From the NCBI GenBank assembly GCA_001701135.1, contig DAAN01000019.1, forward strand, positions 137,025 through 201,024: a DNA stretch of 64,000 bases, written 5' to 3'. The position numbers and the translations under genes are program-made. Shown piece after piece: positions 52,373 through 59,386 of this stretch. The DNA is from Bacteroidales bacterium H3. Lineage in GTDB: Bacteria; Bacteroidota; Bacteroidia; Bacteroidales; Muribaculaceae. Positions within the stretch are counted from its first letter, which is position 1; the number at the start of each line of letters is the position of its first letter. Under the pieces are notes generated by a model. It saw nothing but the letters and a program-made list of their open reading frames with translations, was not told the origin of the DNA and did not search any database.

Positions 52373-52564
52373 ATGATCATCGTACAAGTTAAAGAAGGCG
52401 ACAACATCGAAAAAGCTCTCAAGAAATTCAAACGTAAATACGAGAAAACCGGCATCGTGAAGGAACTTCGCAGCCGTCAGGCTTTTGAAAAGCCCTCTGT
52501 AGCAAACCGCAAGAAGATGATGAAAGCGGTTTACGTGCAGAAGCTCCGTCTTGCCGAGGATTAA
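52373..52564 (+). CDS. rpsU: 30S ribosomal protein bS21
   Basis: Small-subunit protein bS21, 63 residues, opening MIIVQVKEGDNIEKALKKFK and rich in Lys/Arg. In the Bacteroidetes ribosome, bS21 with bS6 and bS18 holds the anti-Shine-Dalgarno end of 16S rRNA, which explains why most genes lack Shine-Dalgarno sequences. In Flavobacterium rpsU itself carries one for autoregulation; here none is visible. It heads the rpsU-xerC-hpf group, but a hairpin and a new promoter separate it from xerC. Confidence 0.96.
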   Translation: MIIVQVKEGDNIEKALKKFKRKYEKTGIVKELRSRQAFEKPSVANRKKMMKAVYVQKLRLAED

Positions 52565-52579
52565 TTTCTCCGCTTTTTC

Positions 52580-52605
52580 TTTGTGAAATATTTGCATTTC
52601 ACAAA
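52580..52605 (+). terminator. rpsU 3' hairpin overlapping the xerC promoter
   Basis: TTTGTGAAAT pairs perfectly with ATTTCACAAA (10 bp) around the loop ATTTGC. The tail is weak (AGAATG), so termination efficiency is doubtful. The TTTG in the loop (52591-52594) is the -33 box of the next promoter. Confidence 0.55.
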
Positions 52606-52622
52606 AGAATGATGTAACTTCG
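52591..52622 (+). promoter_or_regulatory. promoter of xerC-hpf: TTTG -33 and TAACTTCG -7
   Basis: TTTG (52591-52594) and TAACTTCG (52615-52622), 20 nt apart; the -7 box has one mismatch to TAnnTTTG. Transcription would begin near 52626, almost 100 nt before xerC; this leader shows no clear structure. Confidence 0.55.
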
Positions 52623-52722
52623 CTACTGAGCCGACGGGATAGCCGCAAGGCGCACCCCGAGGATGCCTCAAAAGCATATAATCATGCTCGACGGCACTCC
52701 GCAATCAGCGGCCGCGAAGTAG

Positions 52723-53751
52723 ATGCTGACCAAATCATTTTTGACATATATCCGGTGTGAGCTGAACCTCTCGGCTCATACCGTTTTGTCGTATGCCTGC
52801 GACATCGGTCAGTTCCGCCAATTCATCACCGGGCAACCCCTGACCGGACTTCGCGACACCTACGGCGTGCCTGTCGACATTCCCGACGACGGTTTCGACC
52901 CTTTGGGCGTGGCGCCGACCGACATCCGCGCATGGCTCATGGAGCGGGCTGAAGCCGGCGACTCACCCGCCACACTGCGCCGAAAACTCACCGCCCTGTC
53001 GTCGTTCTACCGCTATCTGCTGCGCATCGGCAAAATTACCGCCAACCCCGCCGCAACCGTGGAGATGGCGAAAATGCCCCGACCGCTCCCGGTGACCGTG
53101 CGCTCCGAGGAGATCAACGCCGTCGTCGAAGATCAGCTGCCGGCCCTCGGTTGTGTTGACGCGGCGACCTCCGGCAGCAAGAATCCGGGAGCAGATTCAG
53201 CCTCATTCACCGAAGTCCGCGACGCCCTGATATTCCTGATGTTATACACCACAGGCATGCGCCGCGCCGAGCTTATAGGGCTTCTCGACCGCGACGTAGA
53301 CACCACAAAGGGCGAACTAAAAGTGCATGGAAAACGTAATAAGGATAGACTCATCCCTTTCGGCCGCGAACTTGCCGAGGCCATCGGCCATTATCGCCGG
53401 GTGCGCCGGCAGACCGTGGGCGGGGAGGCGCCGGAGCACTTTTTTGTGCGGTCCGACGGACGGCAGCTCTATCCCATGCTCGTGGAGCGGGTGGTGAAAG
53501 CCGCCATGGAAGGCCGGGTGCACGCCGGCAGGCTGTCGCCCCACGTGCTGCGCCATTCATTCGCCTCCGACATGCTCAACAACGGCGCCGACCTTGTGGC
53601 AGTGCAAAAACTGTTGGGGCATGAATCATTAGCAACAACACAGATATATACACATATCACCTACCGAGAACTACAACACAATTATCAACTGGCCCATCCC
53701 CGCGGCGCAGCCCGCAGCGGCACACATGCAGGGAAAAGCCCCAAAAACTAA
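52723..53751 (+). CDS. xerC: XerC/D-type tyrosine recombinase
   Basis: Site-specific recombinase that resolves chromosome dimers. The 342 residues have an N-terminal SAM-like DNA-binding domain (about 1-115) and a catalytic domain with all active residues: Arg180 (GMRRAEL), Lys204 (HGKRNKDR), His274 and Arg277 (SPHVLRHSF), His300 (LLGHESLATT) and Tyr309 (QIYTHITY). Length is slightly above the usual 300 because of two inserts (about 44-63 and 140-163). The location between rpsU and hpf is conserved in Bacteroidales, supporting a housekeeping enzyme rather than an integrase. XerC versus XerD naming is not certain. Confidence 0.9.
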   Translation: MLTKSFLTYIRCELNLSAHTVLSYACDIGQFRQFITGQPLTGLRDTYGVPVDIPDDGFDPLGVAPTDIRAWLMERAEAGDSPATLRRKLTALSSFYRYLLRIGKITANPAATVEMAKMPRPLPVTVRSEEINAVVEDQLPALGCVDAATSGSKNPGADSASFTEVRDALIFLMLYTTGMRRAELIGLLDRDVDTTKGELKVHGKRNKDRLIPFGRELAEAIGHYRRVRRQTVGGEAPEHFFVRSDGRQLYPMLVERVVKAAMEGRVHAGRLSPHVLRHSFASDMLNNGADLVAVQKLLGHESLATTQIYTHITYRELQHNYQLAHPRGAARSGTHAGKSPKN

Positions 53752-53760
53752 AAAGGAGGA
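53751..53760 (+). promoter_or_regulatory. strong Shine-Dalgarno of hpf
   Basis: AAAAGGAGGA begins at the last base of the xerC stop codon and ends 8 nt before the hpf ATG. AGGAGG (53754-53759) is a full match to the 16S anti-Shine-Dalgarno core. It is the only such match I saw before a start codon in this window. Confidence 0.85.
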
Positions 53761-53768
53761 ACATAATT

Positions 53769-54059
53769 ATGGACGTTCGCATTCAGGCAATCCACTTCGA
53801 CGCTACCGAAAAACTCGTGGCCTTCATCAACAAGAAAGCCGAACGCCTCCAGCGTCACTACGCCGGCATCACCACCGTCGACGTGAAACTGTCGGTCGTA
53901 AAACCCGAAACAGCAATGAACAAGGAAGCAGTGGTGAAAATCAACATGCCACACGATGAATTCGTGGCCACCAAGGTCGCCGACTCTTTCGAGGAAGCCA
54001 TCGACCTCTGCAACGAAGCTATCGAGCGCATGCTCGCCAAATCCAAAGACAAGAAATAA
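53769..54059 (+). CDS. hpf: ribosome hibernation-promoting factor (short HPF)
   Basis: Binds the small subunit and silences ribosomes when growth slows. The 96 residues correspond to the short HPF/YfiA type: MDVRIQAIHFDATEKLVAFI, LSVVKPETAMNKEAVVKINM, and a last helix EEAIDLCNEAIERMLAKSKD. No long C-terminal dimerisation domain is present. It is 17 nt after xerC and has a strong Shine-Dalgarno, very unusual here, which suggests translation tuned by access to the anti-Shine-Dalgarno. A terminator follows. Confidence 0.95.
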   Translation: MDVRIQAIHFDATEKLVAFINKKAERLQRHYAGITTVDVKLSVVKPETAMNKEAVVKINMPHDEFVATKVADSFEEAIDLCNEAIERMLAKSKDKK

Positions 54060-54153
54060 CCCACTGTCGGAGGCCGGCGGCTGCTTCTGAAGCGATCGCC
54101 GACACCACAGAACATACCCTGTTCGCACCGGAAACATACGACAGATTATAAAA

Positions 54154-54191
54154 TAAGGCGCTGTGTCAAGCATTTTGACACAGCGCCTTTA
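54154..54191 (+). terminator. intrinsic terminator after hpf
   Basis: AAGGCGCTGTGTCAA pairs with TTGACACAGCGCCTT over a 5-nt loop, with A-rich and T-rich flanks; probably works in both directions. Confidence 0.9.
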
Positions 54192-54266
54192 TCATATTAT
54201 ATCACGGATTTTCAACAAGGCAGAAAACCCTTCAATAATTGAACCTTAAACCAATAATAAATATGG

Positions 54267-54451
54267 TAAGTAACTGGTCGAAATTATTTTAATGTTTATT
54301 CGAGGAAAATTTTTAGAAGATTTTACTCGATGAAGAAGGAGTGTAGCAAGCTACACGACTGATGAAGAGAGAAAAAGATTCAAAAATTTTTCCGAAGAAA
54401 CATTGAAATAAATTGACCGGTTAGTATAAAATAATTTTGAACAGTTACTTA
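54267..54451. repeat. large imperfect palindrome with conserved core
   Basis: Ends TAAGTAACTG (54267-54276) and CAGTTACTTA (54442-54451) are exact inverted copies; the right one touches the trpS stop codon. Inside, about 70-nt arms (54277-54347 and 54350-54420) are inverted copies with scattered mismatches. The centre is GTGTAGC-AA-GCTACAC. The core around it, GAAGGAGTGTAGC then GCTACACGACTGATGAA, closely matches the core at about 9135-9170 although the arms differ. It encodes no protein. Confidence 0.8.
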
Positions 54452-55552
54452 TTATTTTCCGGAGGAGTAGCGGCGGGCCTGGTCGGCGATAAGGGCGGCG
54501 TCGTCGAAATAGTTGATTTTCATGGCGGCGCGCACTTTGTCGAGGGTGTCGGCGGCTTCAAGGCGGGCTGCCTCCGAACCCTTGCGCAGGATGTCGTAGA
54601 CCGCGGGGATGTGCTGCTCCCAGTAGTGCCGGCGCTCGCGGATGGGCGCCAAGTATTCTTCGAGCACGCTGATGAGCAGTTTCTTCACTGTGCCGTCGCC
54701 CACACCTCCACGGGTGTAGTGATCCTTAAGCTCCTGGAGATTCTTGTAATCGGGAAGATATTTGGCGAAATGGCCGTCGTTGGCGAAGGCGTCGAGATAG
54801 TAGAAGGGGCAGTTTCCCTCGAGATGTCCCGGGGAATCGACGGTGAGATGCTCGGGGTCGGTGTACATGCTCTTCACCTTCTTCGCCACCTCCTTGGGGG
54901 TGTCGCTCAGATAGACGCAGTTACCCAGCGACTTGCTCATCTTGGCCTTGCCGTCGGTGCCCGGAAGACGCATGCAGGCGGCATTTTCGGGCAGGAGGAT
55001 TTCGGGAGTTACGAGCGTGTCGCCGTAAGTGTTGTTGAAACGGTCCACAATCTCGCGTGTCAGCTCAATCATGGGCGCCTGATCCTCGCCTACGGGCACT
55101 GTGGTGGCCTTGAAAGCGGTGATGTCCGAGGCCTGGCTCACGGGGTAGCAGAAGAATCCCACGGGGATGCTCTGCTCGAAGTTGCGCATCTTTATTTCGG
55201 TCTTCACCGTGGGGTTGCGCTGCACGCGCGACACCGTCACGAGATTCATATAATAGAATGCCAGCTCGGTAAGCTCGGGCACATGAGTCTGCACGAAGAT
55301 GGTGGATTTTTCGGGGTCGAGACCGGCCGAGAGATAGTCCAGGGCAACCTCAATCACATTCTGACGGATCTTCTCGGGGTTGTCGGCATTGTCGGTGAGC
55401 GCCTGGGCGTCGGCGATCATGATGAAAATCTTGTCGAACTCGCCGGAATCCTGCAACTCCACGCGGCGGCGCAGCGAACCCACGTAATGCCCTAAATGGA
55501 GGCGGCCGGTGGGACGGTCGCCCGTAAGTATCACTTTCTGCTTATTCTGCAT
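54452..55552 (-). CDS. trpS: tryptophanyl-tRNA synthetase
   Basis: Class I aminoacyl-tRNA synthetase charging tRNA-Trp. I start at 55552 ([16 protein letters not shown]): an upstream start at 55576 would lie inside the promoter box. The 366 residues contain the HIGH-equivalent [11 protein letters not shown], the specificity region [11 protein letters not shown], and KMSKS in AKMSKSLGN. Length is typical. The gene is divergent from fba. Its stop codon abuts the large palindrome at 54267-54451. No T-box or other tRNA-responsive leader fits in the roughly 18-nt leader. Confidence 0.96.
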   Translation of the reverse strand: MQNKQKVILTGDRPTGRLHLGHYVGSLRRRVELQDSGEFDKIFIMIADAQALTDNADNPEKIRQNVIEVALDYLSAGLDPEKSTIFVQTHVPELTELAFYYMNLVTVSRVQRNPTVKTEIKMRNFEQSIPVGFFCYPVSQASDITAFKATTVPVGEDQAPMIELTREIVDRFNNTYGDTLVTPEILLPENAACMRLPGTDGKAKMSKSLGNCVYLSDTPKEVAKKVKSMYTDPEHLTVDSPGHLEGNCPFYYLDAFANDGHFAKYLPDYKNLQELKDHYTRGGVGDGTVKKLLISVLEEYLAPIRERRHYWEQHIPAVYDILRKGSEAARLEAADTLDKVRAAMKINYFDDAALIADQARRYSSGK

Positions 55553-55573
55553 ATATTCTGTGTTTAGAGAGGG

Positions 55574-55581
55574 CAAAGTTA
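55574..55581 (-). promoter_or_regulatory. -7 box TAACTTTG for trpS
   Basis: Perfect TAnnTTTG on the minus strand, 21 nt before the trpS ATG; back to back with the fba promoter. Confidence 0.65.
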
Positions 55582-55625
55582 GGCATTTTTTACTAAATTT
55601 ATAAGGCGGGATAAAGAAAATTTCG

Positions 55626-55633
55626 TAAATTTG
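55626..55633 (+). promoter_or_regulatory. -7 box TAAATTTG for fba
   Basis: Perfect TAnnTTTG 40 nt before the fba ATG. Confidence 0.65.
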
Positions 55634-55673
55634 CCCCCAGAAACCCCAACAAAATCAAACCGGTTTATTTATT

Positions 55674-56672
55674 ATGGTAAACTACAAAGACTTAGGTCTG
55701 GTCAACACCCGCGAGATGTTCGCCAAGGCCGTCCATGGCGGTTACGCTATCCCCGCCTTCAACTTCAACAACATGGAGCAGCTCCAGGCCATCATCAAGG
55801 CCGCTGCCGAGGAGAAATCGCCCGTAATCCTTCAGGTATCGAAGGGTGCCCGCAACTATGCCAACAGCACACTGCTGCGCTACATGGCCCAGGGCGCTGT
55901 GGCCTACGCCAAGGAACTTGGCTGGGAGAATCCCCAGATCGTGCTGCACCTCGACCACGGCGACAGCTTCGAGCTTTGCAAAGACTGCGTTGACAACGGC
56001 TTCTCATCCGTGATGATCGACGGCAGCCACCTCCCCTACGAGGAGAACGTGGCTCTGACCAAGAAAGTTGTCGACTACGCACACAAATACGACGTTACCG
56101 TTGAGGGTGAGTTAGGCGTGCTCGCAGGCGTAGAGGACGAAGTTTCCTCCGACCACCACACCTACACCGACCCCAACGAGGTTATCGACTTCGTCACCCG
56201 CACCGGCTGCGACTCGCTGGCCATCTCGATCGGCACATCGCACGGCGCCTACAAGTTCACCCCCGAGCAGTGCACCCGCGACCCGAAGACCGGCCGCCTC
56301 GTTCCTCCCCCCCTGGCATTCGACGTGCTCGAGGGCGTAGAGGCCAAGCTGCCCGACTTCCCCATCGTGCTCCACGGTTCATCCTCCGTGCCCCAGGAAT
56401 ATGTCGACATGATCAACGAACATGGCGGCAAACTCCCCGACGCAATCGGTATCCCCGAAGAGGAACTCCGCAAGGCTGCCAAGATGGATGTCTGCAAGAT
56501 CAACATCGACTCTGACTCCCGTCTGGCCATGACCGCCACCGTCCGTCGCATCTTCGACGAAAAGCCCGCCGAATTTGACCCCCGCAAATACCTCGGTCCG
56601 GCCCGCGACGAAATGGAGAAACTCTACAAGCACAAAATCATCAACGTGCTCGGCTCCAACGGCAAAGCCTAA
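55674..56672 (+). CDS. fba: class II fructose-bisphosphate aldolase
   Basis: Zinc-dependent aldolase of glycolysis and gluconeogenesis, interconverting fructose 1,6-bisphosphate with dihydroxyacetone phosphate and glyceraldehyde 3-phosphate. The 332 residues show YAIPAFNFNNMEQLQAI, the zinc and catalytic HLDHGDSFE, VEGELGVLAGVEDEV, SIGTSHGAYKF and VLHGSSSVP. Codon use is strongly biased, as for a highly expressed gene. It has its own promoter and a good terminator; no other glycolytic gene is nearby. Confidence 0.97.
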   Translation: MVNYKDLGLVNTREMFAKAVHGGYAIPAFNFNNMEQLQAIIKAAAEEKSPVILQVSKGARNYANSTLLRYMAQGAVAYAKELGWENPQIVLHLDHGDSFELCKDCVDNGFSSVMIDGSHLPYEENVALTKKVVDYAHKYDVTVEGELGVLAGVEDEVSSDHHTYTDPNEVIDFVTRTGCDSLAISIGTSHGAYKFTPEQCTRDPKTGRLVPPPLAFDVLEGVEAKLPDFPIVLHGSSSVPQEYVDMINEHGGKLPDAIGIPEEELRKAAKMDVCKINIDSDSRLAMTATVRRIFDEKPAEFDPRKYLGPARDEMEKLYKHKIINVLGSNGKA

Positions 56673-56691
56673 GCCCCAACGTTTCAGACAT

Positions 56692-56731
56692 AAAAAGAGC
56701 TGCACCCTTTCGTGGGGTTGCAGCTCTTTTT
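56692..56731 (+). terminator. intrinsic terminator after fba
   Basis: AAAAAGAGCTGCA pairs with TGCAGCTCTTTTT around a GC-closed loop. Confidence 0.92.
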
Positions 56732-56738
56732 GTTTTGT

Positions 56739-56800
56739 TTAAGGTTTAGGGGCTTGTAGCATAAGGTTTAGGGGTTAGGGTTGAAAGTTTAAAGTTTAGA
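56739..56800. repeat. degenerate GTTTAGGG-like tract
   Basis: Short drifting copies of GGTTTAGGG, GGGTTAGGGTTG and AAAGTTTA follow the fba terminator. No gene or fold is apparent. Confidence 0.5.
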
Positions 56801-56842
56801 TAATACATTCTTAATAGACCATTATTCAATCGTTCATATCCC

Positions 56843-57006
56843 GGCGGTTAGAAAACCGCCGCCCCACACAGCCTCCCTCCGCCCGCCTACTGGTGCTACC
56901 GCAAACGTATAGACTTGTGGAAAGGCGGCTTTCTTGCCGCCTTTATATAACCGACTATAAATGATTAAGGTTCTACTGTTTATTAAACGGCGGTTAGAAA
57001 ACCGCC
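56843..57006. repeat. REP/BIME-like hairpin cluster, left of ECF module
   Basis: Three hairpins: GGCGGTTAGAAAACCGCC at 56843-56860 and again at 56989-57006, and in opposite orientation GGCGGCTTTCTTGCCGCC at 56924-56941. The first and second are joined by a spacer (CAGCCTCCCTCCG, CCGCCTACTG, AACGTATA) that recurs at 59220-59280. Forward copies are followed by GCCCCA, and the opposed copy is preceded by GTGG, so CCCCAC and GTGG sections can also pair. Confidence 0.85.
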
Positions 57007-57022
57007 GCCCCATACAGCCTCC

Positions 57023-57169
57023 TCACAATTATACATATTGGTATCGTTTATCACAATTATACATTTTGGTATCTTTTATAATTTATCATCCCGGCCATTG
57101 ATACCGTGGCAATGGGCTTTCCCCGTGGGTGGGAGAACGAGCCCCTGTAACGATAGGCACAATTATACA
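57023..57169. repeat. CACAATTATACA repeats upstream of sigma gene
   Basis: Two adjacent 28-bp copies (57023-57050, 57051-57078, differing at two positions), each containing CACAATTATACA, and a third partial copy at 57158-57169, about 90 nt before the sigma-factor start. They could be binding sites; nothing proves it. Confidence 0.7.
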
Positions 57170-57261
57170 AGGCGGCCGAGGATGGAAATTGTGTACATTC
57201 TCGCCCTTCTTTTGAAAAAAATGTCTTTCATTTAAATCTTTTTCGGACTTTTAGAGTCTTT

Positions 57262-57810
57262 ATGTCAGATGCATCTCAAAAACGTAAAGATAAAGATCAT
57301 GAATACAAAAACGACGTCAAAATGAAAGAACTCGCTGAACACTTTCAACAGGAACAACCGCACTTGATGAGGTATGCCTGCTACCGTCTTGGTGATACAG
57401 ACGATGCGAAAGATGCGCTGCAAGATACCTTCCTTAAAATCAGCTCAAAATTCTCTGATGAGAAGAGCGTTGAAGTGAGAGACTGGCGCAACTATATCTT
57501 TCGTGTACTCTCTAACTTGTGTTCCTCACGACTTACTGCATTGGGAAAACTCAGGACAATACCCTTGGACGCTTGCCTTGACATAGCAGATCTCCCAACG
57601 GAAAACGACGAATCGGACTACCAACGAATTGCCAAGCTACTTGTGGAAATCCCAGAGGAACAGGCCGAGGTCATACGTCTTCGAATCTATGGAAACAACA
57701 GCTTTGCTAATGTAGCCGAGATTCTTTCTCTACCCCTGCCCACGGTGAAATCTCGTTTTCTCTACGGACTGGAGAAAATCCGCAAGGCAATGAAACAAAC
57801 GAATCATTAA
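57262..57810 (+). CDS. ECF-type RNA polymerase sigma factor
   Basis: A 182-residue sigma factor with region 2 (about 28-95: LMRYACYRLGDTDDAKDALQ, DTFLKISSKF) and region 4 (about 125-178: IPEEQAEVIRLRIYGNNSFA, PLPTVKSRFLYGLEKIRKAM), and no regions 1.1 or 3, so it is of the extracytoplasmic-function group. It would direct RNA polymerase to a small regulon under control of the next gene's product. An internal ATG at 57322 (MKELAEHFQQ) is an alternative start. Base composition is visibly more AT-rich than its neighbours and repeats flank the pair, hinting at acquisition from another Bacteroidales. Confidence 0.9.
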   Translation: MSDASQKRKDKDHEYKNDVKMKELAEHFQQEQPHLMRYACYRLGDTDDAKDALQDTFLKISSKFSDEKSVEVRDWRNYIFRVLSNLCSSRLTALGKLRTIPLDACLDIADLPTENDESDYQRIAKLLVEIPEEQAEVIRLRIYGNNSFANVAEILSLPLPTVKSRFLYGLEKIRKAMKQTNH

Positions 57811-57830
57811 CATTAAAAAGTACCTTGACT

Positions 57831-59114
57831 ATGAATTGCAAGGAATTTAAAGATAAGGTGGTTGACCTTTTTGATACCACAATCGACATGCAGACGCAGG
57901 CAGAATGTAAGGCACACATGGCTGAGTGTCCCGAATGTAAGGCCTATTATGAAGAACTGGCCGAAGCGTTTAATGCCTTACAACCACATGAGACATCTGC
58001 CCAACCAACTATCAGCAGACCAGTCTGCAAGCAGCACCATCTCTGGCGCCCCATCGCTGCCGCCGCAGTGTTCCTCCTGGGATTCTTTCTCGGTTGGAGC
58101 CACCTTTTCTCCACATCCGCTGTGGCCAAGACTCCACGCGGCCAACTCTTTGAGCAGTGGATTAAAAGTGTGCAGAATGTGGGCAGTTTCCAAATGGCAG
58201 TCTATGCCCGCACAACGTCCAATGAAAACTTTGCTTATTTCGACCCAAAAGCCGACTTCGCGAGAATAGACATCGGACTCCTGAGACAGAATGACAGCGT
58301 GTTCTATCGTGTAGAGAAACAGAATGGGCGTGTTATCGTATTCGACGGCCAGAATCAATATATGTGGGTTCCTAACGCGCACTACGTAAAAGGGCCTCGT
58401 GCTGCCAATTTCCTAGAATACTTTATCAACCTGCTCTACCCCGAGCGTCTGCTGACTATGCAGAAATCTGCCATCGATTTTTCCAAGAAGAACGAAGTGA
58501 TACGCACCGAAAGTGATTCAACCATCACCTTGACATTCAAGGGAACAGAGAAAAACAGCGACCTGCAACAACTGCTTGAGACTGGCAAGATGGGGGATTG
58601 TGAGGTGGAAGTGGAGAATGTATTCACAAAAAACGACGGGCTGCTGCGCTTTGTCAAGCTCTGGGTTGTCAATGATGTCCAGAAGACCCTCCTGCTTTAT
58701 ATCGATAATATCCAATATAACGTCATGATGAATCGTGTCAATCTCATTCAAATCCCAGACACTCAATGGACGGATGTAACAGAAATGACATCTTCGACAG
58801 CCGATGACAGACTCAGCAAACTCCAAAATGAGACTGCTACCCAAGCCGCCCGGCGCATACTCCAAGCCATCATCAGCGCCGACAACAGCCAAGCCAGTGA
58901 AGCACTTGTAAATTACAAGAACGTACTCCCCGCGCTGAGCGAGAATATGAAAGGATGTAAAGTCTCAGAATTCAAAGAACGTCGCGATGGCGATTATGTT
59001 GGCACCTATGTGTTCTACACCTTGTCGCATCCCGATGGGAGACAAGAGCAGAAGCACATCGCTATCAGAAACGACAACGAAAAGCATATCTGGGTAGCTG
59101 ATGGTGGGCTATAG
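57831..59114 (+). CDS. zf-HC2 anti-sigma factor with RseB/LolA-like periplasmic domain
   Basis: Probable anti-sigma factor for the preceding ECF sigma, 20 nt downstream. I start at ATG 57831 (MNCKEFKDKVVDLFD). The 427 residues have a cytoplasmic zinc-finger anti-sigma domain with His29-x3-Cys33-x2-Cys36, one membrane helix (about 72-92, IAAAAVFLLGFFLGW), and a large extracytoplasmic part. Residues about 100-300 (QWIKSVQNVGSFQMAVYART, KADFARIDIGLLRQNDSVFY, VIVFDGQNQYMWVPN) resemble the LolA/RseB fold that senses lipid or envelope damage. AT-rich like the sigma gene. The sensing role is inference. Confidence 0.8.
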   Translation: MNCKEFKDKVVDLFDTTIDMQTQAECKAHMAECPECKAYYEELAEAFNALQPHETSAQPTISRPVCKQHHLWRPIAAAAVFLLGFFLGWSHLFSTSAVAKTPRGQLFEQWIKSVQNVGSFQMAVYARTTSNENFAYFDPKADFARIDIGLLRQNDSVFYRVEKQNGRVIVFDGQNQYMWVPNAHYVKGPRAANFLEYFINLLYPERLLTMQKSAIDFSKKNEVIRTESDSTITLTFKGTEKNSDLQQLLETGKMGDCEVEVENVFTKNDGLLRFVKLWVVNDVQKTLLLYIDNIQYNVMMNRVNLIQIPDTQWTDVTEMTSSTADDRLSKLQNETATQAARRILQAIISADNSQASEALVNYKNVLPALSENMKGCKVSEFKERRDGDYVGTYVFYTLSHPDGRQEQKHIAIRNDNEKHIWVADGGL

Positions 59115-59204
59115 TTAATTGCACCAGTACCAATAAGCATACCTCTCCGTTTGCTTGCTACTGCAAGTAACGGGGAGGGTCTTTGTGACATTTGTTTATT
59201 AAAC

Positions 59205-59356
59205 GGCGGTTAGAAAACCGCCGCCCCATACAGCCTCCCTCCGTCCGCCTACTGCACGAAAACGTATAAGGCCTGTGTGGGGAGGCGGCTTTCCAGCCGC
59301 CTGCATATAAAAGATTCAGGTACCTATTATTCATATACGGCGGCAGGAAAGCCGCC
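59205..59356. repeat. REP/BIME-like hairpin cluster, right of ECF module
   Basis: Three hairpins: forward GGCGGTTAGAAAACCGCC (59205-59222), opposed GGCGGCTTTCCAGCCGCC (59284-59301) and forward GGCGGCAGGAAAGCCGCC (59339-59356). The first is identical, with its left flank TTTATTAAAC, to the copy at 56989 on the other side of the ECF module. Confidence 0.85.
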
Positions 59357-59386
59357 GCCCCACAACTGCCGCCTGTATATATTTTT

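Noticed and set aside
52723..53751. Integrase of a mobile island
   Set aside because: Position between rpsU and hpf and the full XerC/D motif set fit the housekeeping recombinase; no att sites or cargo are seen.
54437..55495. 352-codon plus-strand frame
   Set aside because: Antisense to trpS, which has HIGH and KMSKS motifs; the translation is low-complexity and unlike any family.
55553..55573. T-box or tryptophan leader before trpS
   Set aside because: The leader is only about 18 nt after the promoter box.
57038..57235. 65-codon frame before the sigma gene
   Set aside because: It is built partly from the 28-bp repeats, has no family resemblance and no promoter box; treated as non-coding.
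56843..59356. Possible CRISPR array
   Set aside because: Hairpin units alternate in orientation, spacing is irregular and there are no cas genes.
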